A DNA stretch of 64,000 nucleotides from QFOX01 sp044237845 (GCA_044237845.1 JBIIEL010000001.1:1-64000), one strand, 5' to 3'; shown: positions 43,521-52,620, counted from the first letter of the stretch. The notes: generated by a model from the letters alone, not told the origin. Program-made: numbers and translations.

Positions 43521-44873
43521 ATGAGTAACAACACCCCAAAAACCTATGTTCTGATTGGATATAATGAGGAGGATGATGAGTCTGCCGCTATTTGGGATAA
43601 GGTTCAGGCCGGACCACTGCGCAAGATCAGCACTGTTTATAAAAACCGCGGCAATTGCGAAATTCTGAGCTTTAACGATCCGCGTTATGCAACCTACAAG
43701 GATGCCATCGCCTCTATCACGTCTCCCGCCAATGTGATTTTACAATCCCACGGCGGAAAGGATGGCAGATTCAGTTGGACACTAAAAGAGTATTTGGAAG
43801 AAGATCCGTCACCTTCCTATGCCGACTTTTTTCGCCAGCTGCCGTCGAGCGGCATCGCATCCGTTATGCTCGGCAATTGCTATGGCGGCACCGCAGAAAC
43901 AGAGGAAGCCCTCGCCTCTTGCCCGCCTGGCACCCTGGTCTTTTCTATGACCGGAACCAAGACACTCAATTCCGGCGCGGTCGCCGCGAAATTCGCGGAA
44001 GAAACAAAAGGCCTGACCGATCCAGTTGATATCTTTCTGAAAGCACTTGATAACTTCAATCCTCAGGCTTACCGGAAAGATCGAGAATCTGAGTATAAGA
44101 GTCGGCTTGAAGGCAGTGAGTTCATAAGAAAGCTGGCCGCTGTCACAATTTTTGATGTAGATAGCGATCCCGACCACGCATTGCCACATATCATTGGCAT
44201 CGGAGGGCAACCGCCGCAGTTGATTAATTTGCAAACGGAATGCCGTGCGCTTAATGGAAAAGCCACGGATCCGGCCTTTCTTCGCGCCATTGCCCGCGTG
44301 CAAACGCGCTTCGATACCGACTATATCCCAAACTTCGTCTATTTCGATGAAAAAGGAAAGCACATGGAGGGGGGCGGCGGCGGCCCAGAAGCGGAAAGAG
44401 CGCTGGATGTGCACATTGCCGCCGTCGCACATAAGCTCGCCACCGGATGGATTCCTGCAGATGAAGAAGCTCGAGGCACGCCCCTTACGGATGAAGAGGT
44501 GGAAGAAAAACGCATTGCTTATGCCATTACCACTGCCTGGCTGAAGGAATCGGGCGAACTTGAGCAGCGCATCGGGACAGCAAAAAGACTCGCAGATGCG
44601 CAACCGCGCTTCGATGCTTATGGCACCCTTATCGCGACGCCTGACCCAAGGGTAATCAGCCAGAGCGATTTAGTGACCCCAGAGGAACAGTACTATCTCA
44701 ATAGCGTCAGCCTTAAGTTGGGCTGCGCGCACCATCCCGAGCTAAACCATATTGTCGATCGTCTCCGAATTGCGCTTTCTGCCGCCCCAAACAACGACAC
44801 CATCCCCAAAGACGGCCAGATCGATCAAGATTTAAGAGCCCACGGTGTAAGCACCAAGGGTTGGGTGCGCTAG
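43521..44873 (+). CDS. Caspase-like (CHAT/C80-type) domain protein with a long C-terminal region
   Basis: The 450-aa protein has no signal peptide. Residues ~8-150 look like a clan CD caspase fold: a strand YVLIGYN, then NVILQSHGGKDG with His77, then GIASVMLGNCYGGTAETEEAL with Cys120, and VFSMTGTKTLN. The His-Gly and Cys spacing (43 residues) and the small-residue turns after each resemble CHAT and related Cys peptidases. The C-terminal two thirds (~150-450) match nothing I know; they contain a Gly-rich stretch (GGGGGPEAERA) and acidic helices. It is a single gene with a CtrA promoter. It could be a protease acting in the cell cycle or a self-targeting effector. Function is inferred only. Confidence 0.65.
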   Translation: MSNNTPKTYVLIGYNEEDDESAAIWDKVQAGPLRKISTVYKNRGNCEILSFNDPRYATYKDAIASITSPANVILQSHGGKDGRFSWTLKEYLEEDPSPSYADFFRQLPSSGIASVMLGNCYGGTAETEEALASCPPGTLVFSMTGTKTLNSGAVAAKFAEETKGLTDPVDIFLKALDNFNPQAYRKDRESEYKSRLEGSEFIRKLAAVTIFDVDSDPDHALPHIIGIGGQPPQLINLQTECRALNGKATDPAFLRAIARVQTRFDTDYIPNFVYFDEKGKHMEGGGGGPEAERALDVHIAAVAHKLATGWIPADEEARGTPLTDEEVEEKRIAYAITTAWLKESGELEQRIGTAKRLADAQPRFDAYGTLIATPDPRVISQSDLVTPEEQYYLNSVSLKLGCAHHPELNHIVDRLRIALSAAPNNDTIPKDGQIDQDLRAHGVSTKGWVR

Positions 44874-44882
44874 CACGGAATC

Positions 44883-46142
44883 CTATTTATTCATCTTGCT
44901 GAAGAACTCGTCGTTGGACTTGGTGTCCTTGAGCTTGTCGAGCAGGAACTCCATCGCATCCATCGCGCCCATCGGGTTGAGGATTTTGCGCAGCATCCAC
45001 ACTTTCGCGAGATCGCCTTTTTCGTAGAGCAGATCTTCCTTACGCGTGCCGGATTTGGTAATATCCATCGCCGGGAAGACGCGTTTGTCCGAGAGTTTGC
45101 GGTCGAGTACGATCTCAGAGTTGCCAGTGCCTTTGAATTCCTCGAAAATCACTTCGTCCATGCGGCTGCCGGTCTCGATCAGCGCGGTGGAGATAATCGT
45201 CAACGAGCCGCCGAATTCAATATTCCGCGCCGCACCGAAGAAGCGTTTTGGGCGTTGCAGCGCGTTCGCATCCACACCGCCGGTGAGCACTTTACCGGAG
45301 CTTGGCACCACCGTGTTATAGGCACGGCCGAGGCGGGTGATGGAGTCGAGCAGAATCACCACGTCTTTTTTATGTTCCACCAGACGCTTGGCTTTTTCGA
45401 TCACCATTTCGGCGAGCGCCACATGGCGGTTCGCGGGCTCATCGAATGTGCTTGATACCACTTCGCCCTTCACGGAGCGCGCCATATCGGTCACCTCCTC
45501 TGGCCGCTCGTCGACGAGCAGCACGATGAGGAAGCATTCTGGATGGTTGGCGGTAATCGCATGCGCGATATGTTGCAGCACCACGGTTTTACCGGTGCGT
45601 GGCGGGGCAACGATGAGCGTCCGCTGGCCCTTGCCCTGCGGTGCGACGAGGTCGATCACGCGTTTGGTCATGTCGTCTTTTTTGGTTGGGTCGACATATT
45701 CCATCTTGAGGCGCTGCTCGGGGTAGAGCGGTGTCAGGTTTTCAAAGCCAAGGCGGTGGCGCAGCGTTTCTGGCGATTCGAAATTGACAAGCTTCACTTC
45801 GCTCATAGCGAAATAGCGCTCCTCGCCCTTGGGCGCGCGCAGTGTGCCTTCCACCGTGTCGCCGGTGCGAAGCCCCAGCTTCTTCACAATGCTCGGCGGC
45901 ACATAAATATCGTCCGGGCCTGCGAGGTAGTTCGCTTCCGGGTAGCGCAAAAATCCAAAGCTGTCCTGCAGCACTTCGATCACACCTTCGCCGGTGATTT
46001 CAAGCCCCTCTTCCGCCGCTTTTTTGAGCAGCGCGAACACCATCTCCTGTTTCAGCATCTGGCTGGGGTTTTCGATGCCTGCGGCTTCGGCCATGGCAAG
46101 CAGTTCACTGGGTTTCTGGCGTTTTAGTTCTTGCAGTTTCAT
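44883..46142 (-). CDS. rho: Transcription termination factor Rho
   Basis: The 419-aa hexameric RNA helicase has the N-terminal helical part (MKLQELKRQKPSELLAMAEAAGI), the cold-shock-like RNA-binding part with DSFGFLRYPEANYLAGPDDIYV, Walker A VAPPRTGKTVVLQHIA, Walker B DVVILLDSITRLGRAYN, Q-loop/R-loop (GGVDANALQRPKRFFGAARN) and end GMDAMEFLLDKL. ATG 46142 fits the family N-terminus. In many alphaproteobacteria rho is followed by mnmE-mnmG-rsmG-parAB; here the caspase-like gene lies downstream on the other strand. Confidence 0.98.
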   Translation of the reverse strand: MKLQELKRQKPSELLAMAEAAGIENPSQMLKQEMVFALLKKAAEEGLEITGEGVIEVLQDSFGFLRYPEANYLAGPDDIYVPPSIVKKLGLRTGDTVEGTLRAPKGEERYFAMSEVKLVNFESPETLRHRLGFENLTPLYPEQRLKMEYVDPTKKDDMTKRVIDLVAPQGKGQRTLIVAPPRTGKTVVLQHIAHAITANHPECFLIVLLVDERPEEVTDMARSVKGEVVSSTFDEPANRHVALAEMVIEKAKRLVEHKKDVVILLDSITRLGRAYNTVVPSSGKVLTGGVDANALQRPKRFFGAARNIEFGGSLTIISTALIETGSRMDEVIFEEFKGTGNSEIVLDRKLSDKRVFPAMDITKSGTRKEDLLYEKGDLAKVWMLRKILNPMGAMDAMEFLLDKLKDTKSNDEFFSKMNK

Positions 46143-46307
46143 GCACACTCCGTGTGTGGGAAAAATAATTAAGACGAATTTTTGGGGAGATTCGTGGAAG
46201 ATGCGCCGCACGAGAGGCGTGGAGAACGCCGCAGCGATTGCTCAAAAAGCAGCGCTAATTTAGCAGCTTAAAAAATTTCGTCAAGCGGATTGTTGGGGAG
46301 CCGTGCG

Positions 46308-47114
46308 CTATTCTACCATTTCTACGCCTTTTTTGCCGCTGCCACGCACTCGTCCAAACGTTTCTACGCCGCTGATTTTTTCGGCCGGGATATCGAGCTT
46401 CCAGCTCATCGCCATTTGTATCACTTCCGGAGTTTCATCGCGCTCGAGCATTTTTTCTTTTTCTGCCGCAGCCTCCGTTAGGCGCTTTATTTGATTTAGC
46501 ACTTCAATTTCTGGGTGTTTGCATGGGAGAGCACTTTCTTTCTCGATAAAATCCAGCGCCACATTATCGTCTAACCCCAAAACGCGAACGCTTTTAATTG
46601 CTTCATCGTAAAGCTCTTTGAAGAGTTGTGCGTCGCCCCCTTCCGATGCATTGGAAATTGCTGGTATTTGCTCCAAGAAAAGCGCCCTTAGGCGAAGCTT
46701 AGTTTGTGAAAGGCCGCGCTTGATGCGCCGCTTAATGTCGCCGCGCAGTGCGGGAACATCGGAATCTGGCTTTTTTGCTGCCTCTACAAAACCCTCTGCC
46801 GCCCCTACTGTTTCAGCCTTGGCGGCGACAGTGCGAACTTCTGCTTCTTTAAGCAATGTCCAATTTGCATCACCGTCTAAGCGCTCTTGCAAAAAGAGCA
46901 GGCTTTGGCCATCTTTGATATTTAGCAAATCTCTCAGATACGCCGCGTCTACGGCAAGCACCCAATCATTGCCGATCTTTTCGTTCAGAGCCTGCACTTT
47001 ATCATTTTCGTCATCTTCGGCCATGCTAAGAATCAGCTGCGCCTGCTCGGGCGTTAACTGTTTCGGGCCGTTACTATCTGTCCAACGCCGTTTTGATTTG
47101 AATCTTTTTGCCAC
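46308..47114 (-). CDS. Orphan protein with a PHO-box-like promoter
   Basis: The 268-aa protein is not recognised. It is soluble, Lys/Glu/Ala-rich and helical; residues ~3-12 (KRFKSKRRW) are very basic, and ~210-235 (NQIKRLTEAAAEKEKMLERDE) may be coiled coil. GTG 47114 has GGGGG 6 nt ahead; GTG 47120 is a close alternative. It sits between hemJ and rho, but has its own promoter (47143-47188), so it is probably a separate unit and a late addition to the locus. Confidence 0.75.
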   Translation of the reverse strand: MAKRFKSKRRWTDSNGPKQLTPEQAQLILSMAEDDENDKVQALNEKIGNDWVLAVDAAYLRDLLNIKDGQSLLFLQERLDGDANWTLLKEAEVRTVAAKAETVGAAEGFVEAAKKPDSDVPALRGDIKRRIKRGLSQTKLRLRALFLEQIPAISNASEGGDAQLFKELYDEAIKSVRVLGLDDNVALDFIEKESALPCKHPEIEVLNQIKRLTEAAAEKEKMLERDETPEVIQMAMSWKLDIPAEKISGVETFGRVRGSGKKGVEMVE

Positions 47115-47142
47115 AAACACCCCCTTCTATTGATTTCTGTTC

Positions 47143-47188
47143 ACTATAACAGATGGTGGGGGTCGGTTTTGTGACAATTGTGTGAAGA
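47143..47188 (-). promoter_or_regulatory. PHO-box-like promoter P6
   Basis: On the minus strand TCTTCAC (47188-47182), ACAA, TTGTCAC (47177-47171), a 22-nt spacer and TATAGT (47148-47143). The geometry is identical to P1 and P7. Confidence 0.65.
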
Positions 47189-47201
47189 TTTTAAGAAACA
47201 A

Positions 47202-47648
47202 CTAAAACGGTTTGAATACCACCAATGCCACAATGCCGATGAACACGACAGTGACCATCTCATTGATAACCTTATAGAATTTTGCGCTGCGCGGGCGCTC
47301 GTCGCGGTCGAATTTTTTGCGCGTGCGGGCAAAATAGGCGTGGAGCAGCTGCATCACCACCAGCAGGCTCAGCTTCGCATACAGCCAGCCATTGCCTTCG
47401 CCCGGCTTCATTGCGCCGGTGATCAGAATCAGCCACAGGCCAAAACACCAGGTCGCAATCATCGCCGGGTTGATGATGATGCGCAGCAGGCGCCATTCCA
47501 TCAGCTTGAACAGCTCCGAGGTGCGTGAGCCGACAGGCTGCTCCGCGTGATACGCAAACAGGCGCGGCAGGTAGAACATGCCCGCCATCCACGCCGTCAT
47601 GGCAATGATATGCAGGGTTTTGGCGAGGAAATAATGGTCGGGGTTCAT
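47202..47648 (-). CDS. hemJ: Protoporphyrinogen IX oxidase HemJ
   Basis: The 148-aa integral membrane enzyme oxidises protoporphyrinogen IX. It has four or so membrane helices: FLAKTLHIIAMTAWMAGMFYLPRLF with the conserved His, LLRIIINPAMIATWCFGLWLILI, YAKLSLLVVMQLLHAYFA, and MVTVVFIGIVALVVF. ATG 47648 begins the family N-terminus (MNPDHYFLAKTLHII); the longer open frame is not used. It follows hemH by 22 nt. Confidence 0.93.
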   Translation of the reverse strand: MNPDHYFLAKTLHIIAMTAWMAGMFYLPRLFAYHAEQPVGSRTSELFKLMEWRLLRIIINPAMIATWCFGLWLILITGAMKPGEGNGWLYAKLSLLVVMQLLHAYFARTRKKFDRDERPRSAKFYKVINEMVTVVFIGIVALVVFKPF

Positions 47649-47670
47649 GGCATTCTCCACTAACTGCTGT

Positions 47671-48720
47671 TTACTGCTGTTTACACAAACATCCGCCCCA
47701 TTCGCGGCTGCAGATGCGTGTGCCGCCATCGGGCGCAATGGCAACGTCTTTTTTGGCCTTGAGGCACAAATCGGCCAGCGCCGCGATGAAATGCGCGCTC
47801 ACCGAGAGGGTTGGCACGCGGTAATAATGGTTCACCCCGTGCTGATAGGCGAGTTCGGCATATTCGATATCGAGCTCGACCAGCGTTTCTGAATGTTCCG
47901 ACACAAACGCGATCGGCACCAGCACCACCGGCAGTTCCTCGCGCCCGGCGCGCATCAGCTCGTCTTCGGTCGAGGGGCCAATCCATTTCATCGGGCCCAC
48001 GCGGCTTTGGTAGGAATTACAATAATCAACATTTTCAATTCCCAGCGCCGCGACCACCGCCTGCGTCGTCGCTTCCACCTGCGCCTGATAGGGGTCGCCC
48101 TTTTTAATAATTTTTTCCGGCAGGCCGTGGGCGGAGAAAATAATCCGGGGTTTCCCGAAGCCTTCGGCCTCTTTGTAATAGGTGTGAATCAGCTGCGTGT
48201 GCGCTTTCACAAATTCCGCCTGCGTCGGGTAGCAGCAGATGAGCGAGGTGGGTGTTTCCAGTTTTATCGCTGCTGCGGCACGCATCCATTCCTTGTAGGA
48301 AGAACCGGTCGTGGTCGTTGAGAATTGCGGATAGAGCGGCAGCAACAAAATATGATCCGGTGCGAATGCGGCAACCTCTTTCACAACCTGCTCCGCGCGC
48401 GGGTGCCAGTAGCGCATCGCCGTAAATACCTTCACCTTACCATGCCCTGCGAGGGCTGCTTCAAGAGCAGACGCTTGGGCTTGCGTGTTTTCGAGAATGG
48501 GTGATTTTCCACCGATTTCATCATAAATTTCAGCCGCTTTTGGCGCGCGGCGAGTGGAAATAAACTTTGCCAAAATACCGCGCAGCGGGTTTGGTAATCC
48601 AATAATCGCCGGGTCAGAAAACAGGTTTTTAAGAAAGGGCTGAATCGCCTCGGTCGAGTCGGGTCCGCCGAGATTAAACAGTACAATCGCCGTGCGCGAG
48701 GTGGGAGAAATGATGGTCAT
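47671..48720 (-). CDS. hemH: Ferrochelatase
   Basis: The 349-aa enzyme inserts Fe2+ into protoporphyrin IX. It has AIVLFNLGGPDSTEAIQPFL, MRYWHPRAEQVV, LLPLYPQFSTTTTGSS, the catalytic His of FSAHGLPEKIIKKGDPY and the Glu of AFVSEHSETLVELDIEY. The C-terminus has three Cys (ICSREWGGCLC), which may belong to an iron-sulfur cluster as in some alphaproteobacterial ferrochelatases, though the spacing is not proof. ATG 48720 shares one base with the hemE stop (TAATG), so the genes are coupled. Confidence 0.96.
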   Translation of the reverse strand: MTIISPTSRTAIVLFNLGGPDSTEAIQPFLKNLFSDPAIIGLPNPLRGILAKFISTRRAPKAAEIYDEIGGKSPILENTQAQASALEAALAGHGKVKVFTAMRYWHPRAEQVVKEVAAFAPDHILLLPLYPQFSTTTTGSSYKEWMRAAAAIKLETPTSLICCYPTQAEFVKAHTQLIHTYYKEAEGFGKPRIIFSAHGLPEKIIKKGDPYQAQVEATTQAVVAALGIENVDYCNSYQSRVGPMKWIGPSTEDELMRAGREELPVVLVPIAFVSEHSETLVELDIEYAELAYQHGVNHYYRVPTLSVSAHFIAALADLCLKAKKDVAIAPDGGTRICSREWGGCLCKQQ

Positions 48721-49760
48721 TACCGCCGCCATTCCTTGACCAGCTTACTCACCGCTGCCACATTTTCAATCGGTGTTTCTGGGATGAATCCATGCCCCAC
48801 ATTGAAGACGCATGGTGCATTACCCAATATTTTTAAAATTTCTTCTGCCGCCCGTAATGCACCGTCTTTGTCGCAGGCCATCAGCAGTGGGTCGAGATTG
48901 CCCTGCACTGCTTGTTTTTCGCTCGTGCGCGAAGCCAGCGCGAATTCCATCGGCGTATGTTGATCAACCCCAATGCAGTTCACCTCCGTGTATTTTGCAT
49001 ACGCGTGCAGCTGCAAGCTGCCGCCTTTTGCAAAGCCGATGATGGGGATATGCGGGTCTGTTTCGCGCAGTTGTTTCACAATGATCGCCGTCGGTGCAAT
49101 CACCCAGCGCGCGAATTCTTCCGGCGTCAAAAGCCCTGCCCAACTGTCAAAAATCTGCACGACTTCTGCCCCGGCATCGATCTGCATGCGTAGGTAATCC
49201 ACCGTCGCAGAGGTCAGTGTCACAATCAGTTTTTCCATCAAACCGGGGTTCGCAATAGCGAATTTCCGCGCGGGTAAAAATTCCTTGCCGCCCCTGCCTT
49301 GCTGCATATAGCAGGCCACCGTCCATGGCGCCCCTGCAAACCCAATCAAGGCAGCGCCTTGGGGCAGGTCTTTTTTAACCAGTCTTACCGTTTCGGCCAC
49401 CGGTTCGAGTTTTGCGCGGATGGTGGAGAGGTCAAGCGCGTCAATTTTTTGTTGTGTGTCGCAGACACCGACGAGGGGCCCTTCGCCTTCAGCAAAGCGG
49501 ACATCCACCCCAAGGCCGTAAGGCACGACGAGAATATCGGAGAATAAGATCGCCGCGTCCATGTTAAAGCGACGCAGCGGTTGCAGCGTCACCTCCGCCG
49601 CTTTTTCCGGTGTGAAGCAGAGATCTAGAAAGCCTTTTGTGCTTGCGCGCAGTTCTCTATATTCCGGCAAATAGCGTCCTGCCTGACGCATAAACCAGAA
49701 TGGGACATTGTGTGTCGTCTGGCCTTTTAAATTTTGTATAAGAAGTTTTTCAGTGGTCAT
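48720..49760 (-). CDS. hemE: Uroporphyrinogen decarboxylase
   Basis: The 346-aa enzyme removes four carboxyls from uroporphyrinogen III. It has VPFWFMRQAGRYLPEYRELRA with the substrate Arg residues, AILFSDILVVPYGLG with the catalytic Asp, IGFAGAPWTVACYM, VQIFDSWAGLLTPEEF, and CVFNVGHGFIPETPIENV. It starts next to the presumed origin and reads away from it, as in Caulobacter and Rickettsia. Confidence 0.97.
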   Translation of the reverse strand: MTTEKLLIQNLKGQTTHNVPFWFMRQAGRYLPEYRELRASTKGFLDLCFTPEKAAEVTLQPLRRFNMDAAILFSDILVVPYGLGVDVRFAEGEGPLVGVCDTQQKIDALDLSTIRAKLEPVAETVRLVKKDLPQGAALIGFAGAPWTVACYMQQGRGGKEFLPARKFAIANPGLMEKLIVTLTSATVDYLRMQIDAGAEVVQIFDSWAGLLTPEEFARWVIAPTAIIVKQLRETDPHIPIIGFAKGGSLQLHAYAKYTEVNCIGVDQHTPMEFALASRTSEKQAVQGNLDPLLMACDKDGALRAAEEILKILGNAPCVFNVGHGFIPETPIENVAAVSKLVKEWRR

Positions 49761-50167
49761 AAAATAGCCTTAGCATGCGACTTATTCCTGTCCCCTCTTC
49801 TAATACTAAGAATTAAAAAGAATGATAGTAGTAGATAGTAGGACATAGGAGGAATGGGGATTAATAGTTCATACACGGTCATTTTATGTTCTATCCCGAG
49901 AAAGCATGGCGTGTGAGGTGCTCTTAAAAACCCTGTGTAACAGGCTAGCTAACAAGCTAAAAAATAAGTGTAATTTTGTAGTTAAAAACAATGAGGACAC
50001 ATAGTGTCATCCACATGACTCACAGAAAAGAACAAAGCGCGCATGGGTCTGTGTATAGGCAGCGGGATAGAATAAAAGGCAATGCTGGCAAGTTGGGGAG
50101 TGAGAAGCTATAGGGTGGATAACCACGAAAAATTCCACAGCTTACACACATCCTTTTTGACGCGCGC
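49761..50167. other. Probable chromosomal replication origin (oriC)
   Basis: A 407-nt gene-free, relatively AT-rich region between divergent hemE and ppsR. DnaA-box-like 9-mers: TCATCCACA (50007-50015), CTATACACA (complement, 50050-50058), TTATCCACC (complement, 50114-50122) and TTACACACA (50142-50150), each with one mismatch or a G-box-like match. An A/T- and purine-rich stretch lies at 49790-49870. TTAA half-sites occur, but there is no full CtrA site. The hemE side and a DUF299 gene flank the origin in Caulobacter and Rickettsia. All genes diverge from here. No smaller gene is seen. Confidence 0.75.
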
Positions 50168-51049
50168 ATGAGAACATTCCATTTGCATTTAGTATCAGAC
50201 TCGACTGGTGAAACCGTGGCGAGTGTCGCCCGTGCGAGCCTTGCGCAGTTTGATAAAGTGGTGGCGGAAGAACATGTCTGGTCGCTCATGCGCACCAAAG
50301 GACAGCTTGAGAAAATGATTCTGAATCTCGACACGAATCCGGGCATGGTGATGTTCACGCTGGTAGATCCCGAGATGCGCGAAATCCTCCGTCAGGCCTG
50401 TGGCAAGCGCGGTTTGCCTTGCGTATCGGTGCTGGGACATTCAATTCGCGAGTTGTCGAATTATCTCGATCAGGAAGCTTCCGGCCACACGGGTGGTCAG
50501 TATGAATTATCGGAAGATTATTTCGCACGGATCGATGCGATAAACTTCGCGCTCGAGCATGACGATGGTCAGGCAACCTGGGAGCTCGAACAATCCGATA
50601 TTGTCATCGTCGGCCCCTCGCGCACCAGCAAATCTCCGACCTGTGTCTATTTGGCCTATCGTGGATATAAAGCGGCGAACGTGCCCTATGTGCCCAACTG
50701 CCCGCTGCCGGACAATCTCACCGCGCTGAAGCAGCCGTTGGTCGTCGGCCTCACCATCAGCGACGAACGGTTGATCGATATCCGCACCACGCGCCTCGCC
50801 GCCATGAATCAGGACGCGCGGACGGATTACATCGACGAAGAATGTGTGCGCGAGGAAATTGAAAGCTCAAAAAAAATGTTCCGCGCCCAAGGTTGGCCGG
50901 TGATCGATGTCACCCGCCGCTCGGTCGAGGAAACCGCCACCCTCATTATTCAATACCGCCAGCGCCAGGTTGATAAACGCCGCGCGGCCACCGAAGTTGC
51001 CGCCGCTTCTGACATCACCCCGCAAGAGATTAATGAGATAAAAACATGA
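50168..51049 (+). CDS. ppsR: PEP synthase/PPDK regulatory protein (DUF299)
   Basis: The 293-aa bifunctional kinase/pyrophosphorylase switches PEP synthase or pyruvate phosphate dikinase. It starts FHLHLVSDSTGETVASVARA and has the nucleotide motif VGPSRTSKSPTCVYLAYRGYKAANVPYVP near residue 155, followed by LVVGLTISDERLIDIR. It is the RP001-type gene that flanks oriC in Rickettsia. ATG 50168 is the first codon after the origin. Its 3' end overlaps aroE by 4 nt. Confidence 0.95.
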   Translation: MRTFHLHLVSDSTGETVASVARASLAQFDKVVAEEHVWSLMRTKGQLEKMILNLDTNPGMVMFTLVDPEMREILRQACGKRGLPCVSVLGHSIRELSNYLDQEASGHTGGQYELSEDYFARIDAINFALEHDDGQATWELEQSDIVIVGPSRTSKSPTCVYLAYRGYKAANVPYVPNCPLPDNLTALKQPLVVGLTISDERLIDIRTTRLAAMNQDARTDYIDEECVREEIESSKKMFRAQGWPVIDVTRRSVEETATLIIQYRQRQVDKRRAATEVAAASDITPQEINEIKT

Positions 51050-51867
51050 CCATCACCGGCCTGATTGGCTATCCCGTCGCGCATTCGCTCAGCCCGCGCA
51101 TTCACGCATTCTGGCGCGCGCAGCATGGCATCGAAGGCGAGTATAAACTCTTCACCACCCAGCCGCCGCGTCTGCGTCAGACGATGTTTCACATGCGCAA
51201 AAAAAACTGGCGCGGGGTGAATGTCACCGTGCCGCACAAACAGGCGGTGATGGAATATCTCGATGCGATCGACGTCGTCGGCACGCGTATCGGCGCAGTG
51301 AATACGGTGACGCTCGAAAATGACAAACTCCTCGGCACCAATACGGATGCCTATGGCTTCATTACCCACCTCCGCGCCAGCCTCGGGGGGGATATTGCGG
51401 CGCATGCATCAAACATTCTTTTGCTCGGTGCCGGCGGTGCCACCCGCGCGGCGATTGTTGCACTGCAAGAAGCGGGCGCGACCCACATCACCCTGCTCAA
51501 CCGCACCAATGAAACCGCACAAACACTCGCTGCCGAATTTGGGGTGAGTGCAGCAGCGTGGGAGACACGTAACAGCGCCATCGCCACCGCGTCGATGCTG
51601 GTCAACACCACCAGCCTCGGGATGAGCGGCCAGCCCGCGCTCGACCTTGATCTCAAGCAGCTGGCGGAGGGCATAGTGGTCTATGATATTGTCTACGCAC
51701 CGCTTGAAACCGGCCTACTGAAATATGCCCGCCAGCGCGGCCATAAAACGGTCGATGGGCTCGGCATGCTGCTCTATCAGGCGCAGCGCGCGTTCGAGTG
51801 CTGGCACGGCGTTCTTCCGGAAGTGACGGAGGAATTGCGCGCACATGTGTTGAGCGACGAGGCCTGA
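51046..51867 (+). CDS. aroE: Shikimate dehydrogenase
   Basis: The 273-aa enzyme reduces 3-dehydroshikimate with NADPH. It has TGLIGYPVAHSLSPRIHAFW, the catalytic Lys in VNVTVPHKQAVMEY, GAVNTV, GTNTDAYGF and the Rossmann LLLGAGGATRAAIVAL, then GLGMLLYQAQRAFECWHG. It overlaps ppsR (ATGA) and coaE (TGATG). Confidence 0.96.
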   Translation: MTITGLIGYPVAHSLSPRIHAFWRAQHGIEGEYKLFTTQPPRLRQTMFHMRKKNWRGVNVTVPHKQAVMEYLDAIDVVGTRIGAVNTVTLENDKLLGTNTDAYGFITHLRASLGGDIAAHASNILLLGAGGATRAAIVALQEAGATHITLLNRTNETAQTLAAEFGVSAAAWETRNSAIATASMLVNTTSLGMSGQPALDLDLKQLAEGIVVYDIVYAPLETGLLKYARQRGHKTVDGLGMLLYQAQRAFECWHGVLPEVTEELRAHVLSDEA

Positions 51868-52511
51868 TGAAAAAACCGTCCACCCATAGCGCACAAAAAT
51901 CCGCCCCCAGCGGCACGCTGGTCATTGGCATTACTGGCGGTATGGCGAGCGGGAAATCCACCGTCGCGGCGATGTTTAATGCACCGGGAATCCGCCATTT
52001 TAATGCCGATGCCTGCGTGCATGATTTGCTGCAACATGACCGCAGCATTGCTGCAGCAATTGCTGCAGCATTTCCACGCGCTATAAACGCCAAAACCACA
52101 ACCATTGACCGCGCCGCGCTCGCCGCCATCGTCAGCAAAAAACCCAAAGCATTGGCAACGCTCGAAGCCATCCTCCACCCCGCCGTGCGCAAGGCCGAGC
52201 AAGCCGCCATCCGTGCCGCAAAAAAAGCCAAAGCGCCCGCCATCATCCTCGACATTCCGCTGCTGTTCGAGACCGATGCGCACACGCTGTGCGACGTCAC
52301 CCTTGTCGTCCACGCGCCCAAAGCGCTACGTCGCAAACGCGCCTTCGCACGGCCAGGTATGACGGAAGAAAAATGGGAACGGCTCATCACCCGTCAGCTG
52401 CCGGATGCGGCGCGCAAATCCCGTGCGGATATCGTCATCCCTTCGCATTGCAGCAAGGCTGAAACGCGACGGCATGTGCGAGCGCTGATGAAAGAGCTGG
52501 GGTTAAGTTAG
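51867..52511 (+). CDS. coaE: Dephospho-CoA kinase
   Basis: The 214-aa P-loop kinase makes CoA in the last step of its synthesis. It has VIGITGGMASGKSTVAAMF, FNADACVHDLL, and DIPLLFETD, then a LID-like RPGMTEEKWERLITRQ. The start ATG 51867 overlaps the aroE stop by one base; the open frame runs further upstream but the family begins here. A Lys-rich central helix (RAAKKAKAPAIILD) is normal for the family. Confidence 0.95.
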   Translation: MKKPSTHSAQKSAPSGTLVIGITGGMASGKSTVAAMFNAPGIRHFNADACVHDLLQHDRSIAAAIAAAFPRAINAKTTTIDRAALAAIVSKKPKALATLEAILHPAVRKAEQAAIRAAKKAKAPAIILDIPLLFETDAHTLCDVTLVVHAPKALRRKRAFARPGMTEEKWERLITRQLPDAARKSRADIVIPSHCSKAETRRHVRALMKELGLS

Positions 52512-52548
52512 CGGCAGTTATTGCGGGGATTGTGGCACTATGTATTCT

Positions 52549-52612
52549 TGTCATCCCTGCGAAAGCGGAGATACACTTCCTTAGGGAGATTCCCGCCTTC
52601 GCGGGAATGACA
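52549..52612. repeat. REP-like inverted repeat
   Basis: TGTCATCCCTGCGAAAGC at the left and a mirrored GCCTTCGCGGGAATGACA at the right (arms about 18 nt, several mismatches). It lies between coaE and dnaQ, ending 9 nt before the dnaQ ATG, so it may also form an mRNA leader hairpin. Confidence 0.6.
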
Positions 52613-52620
52613 AAAACGAA

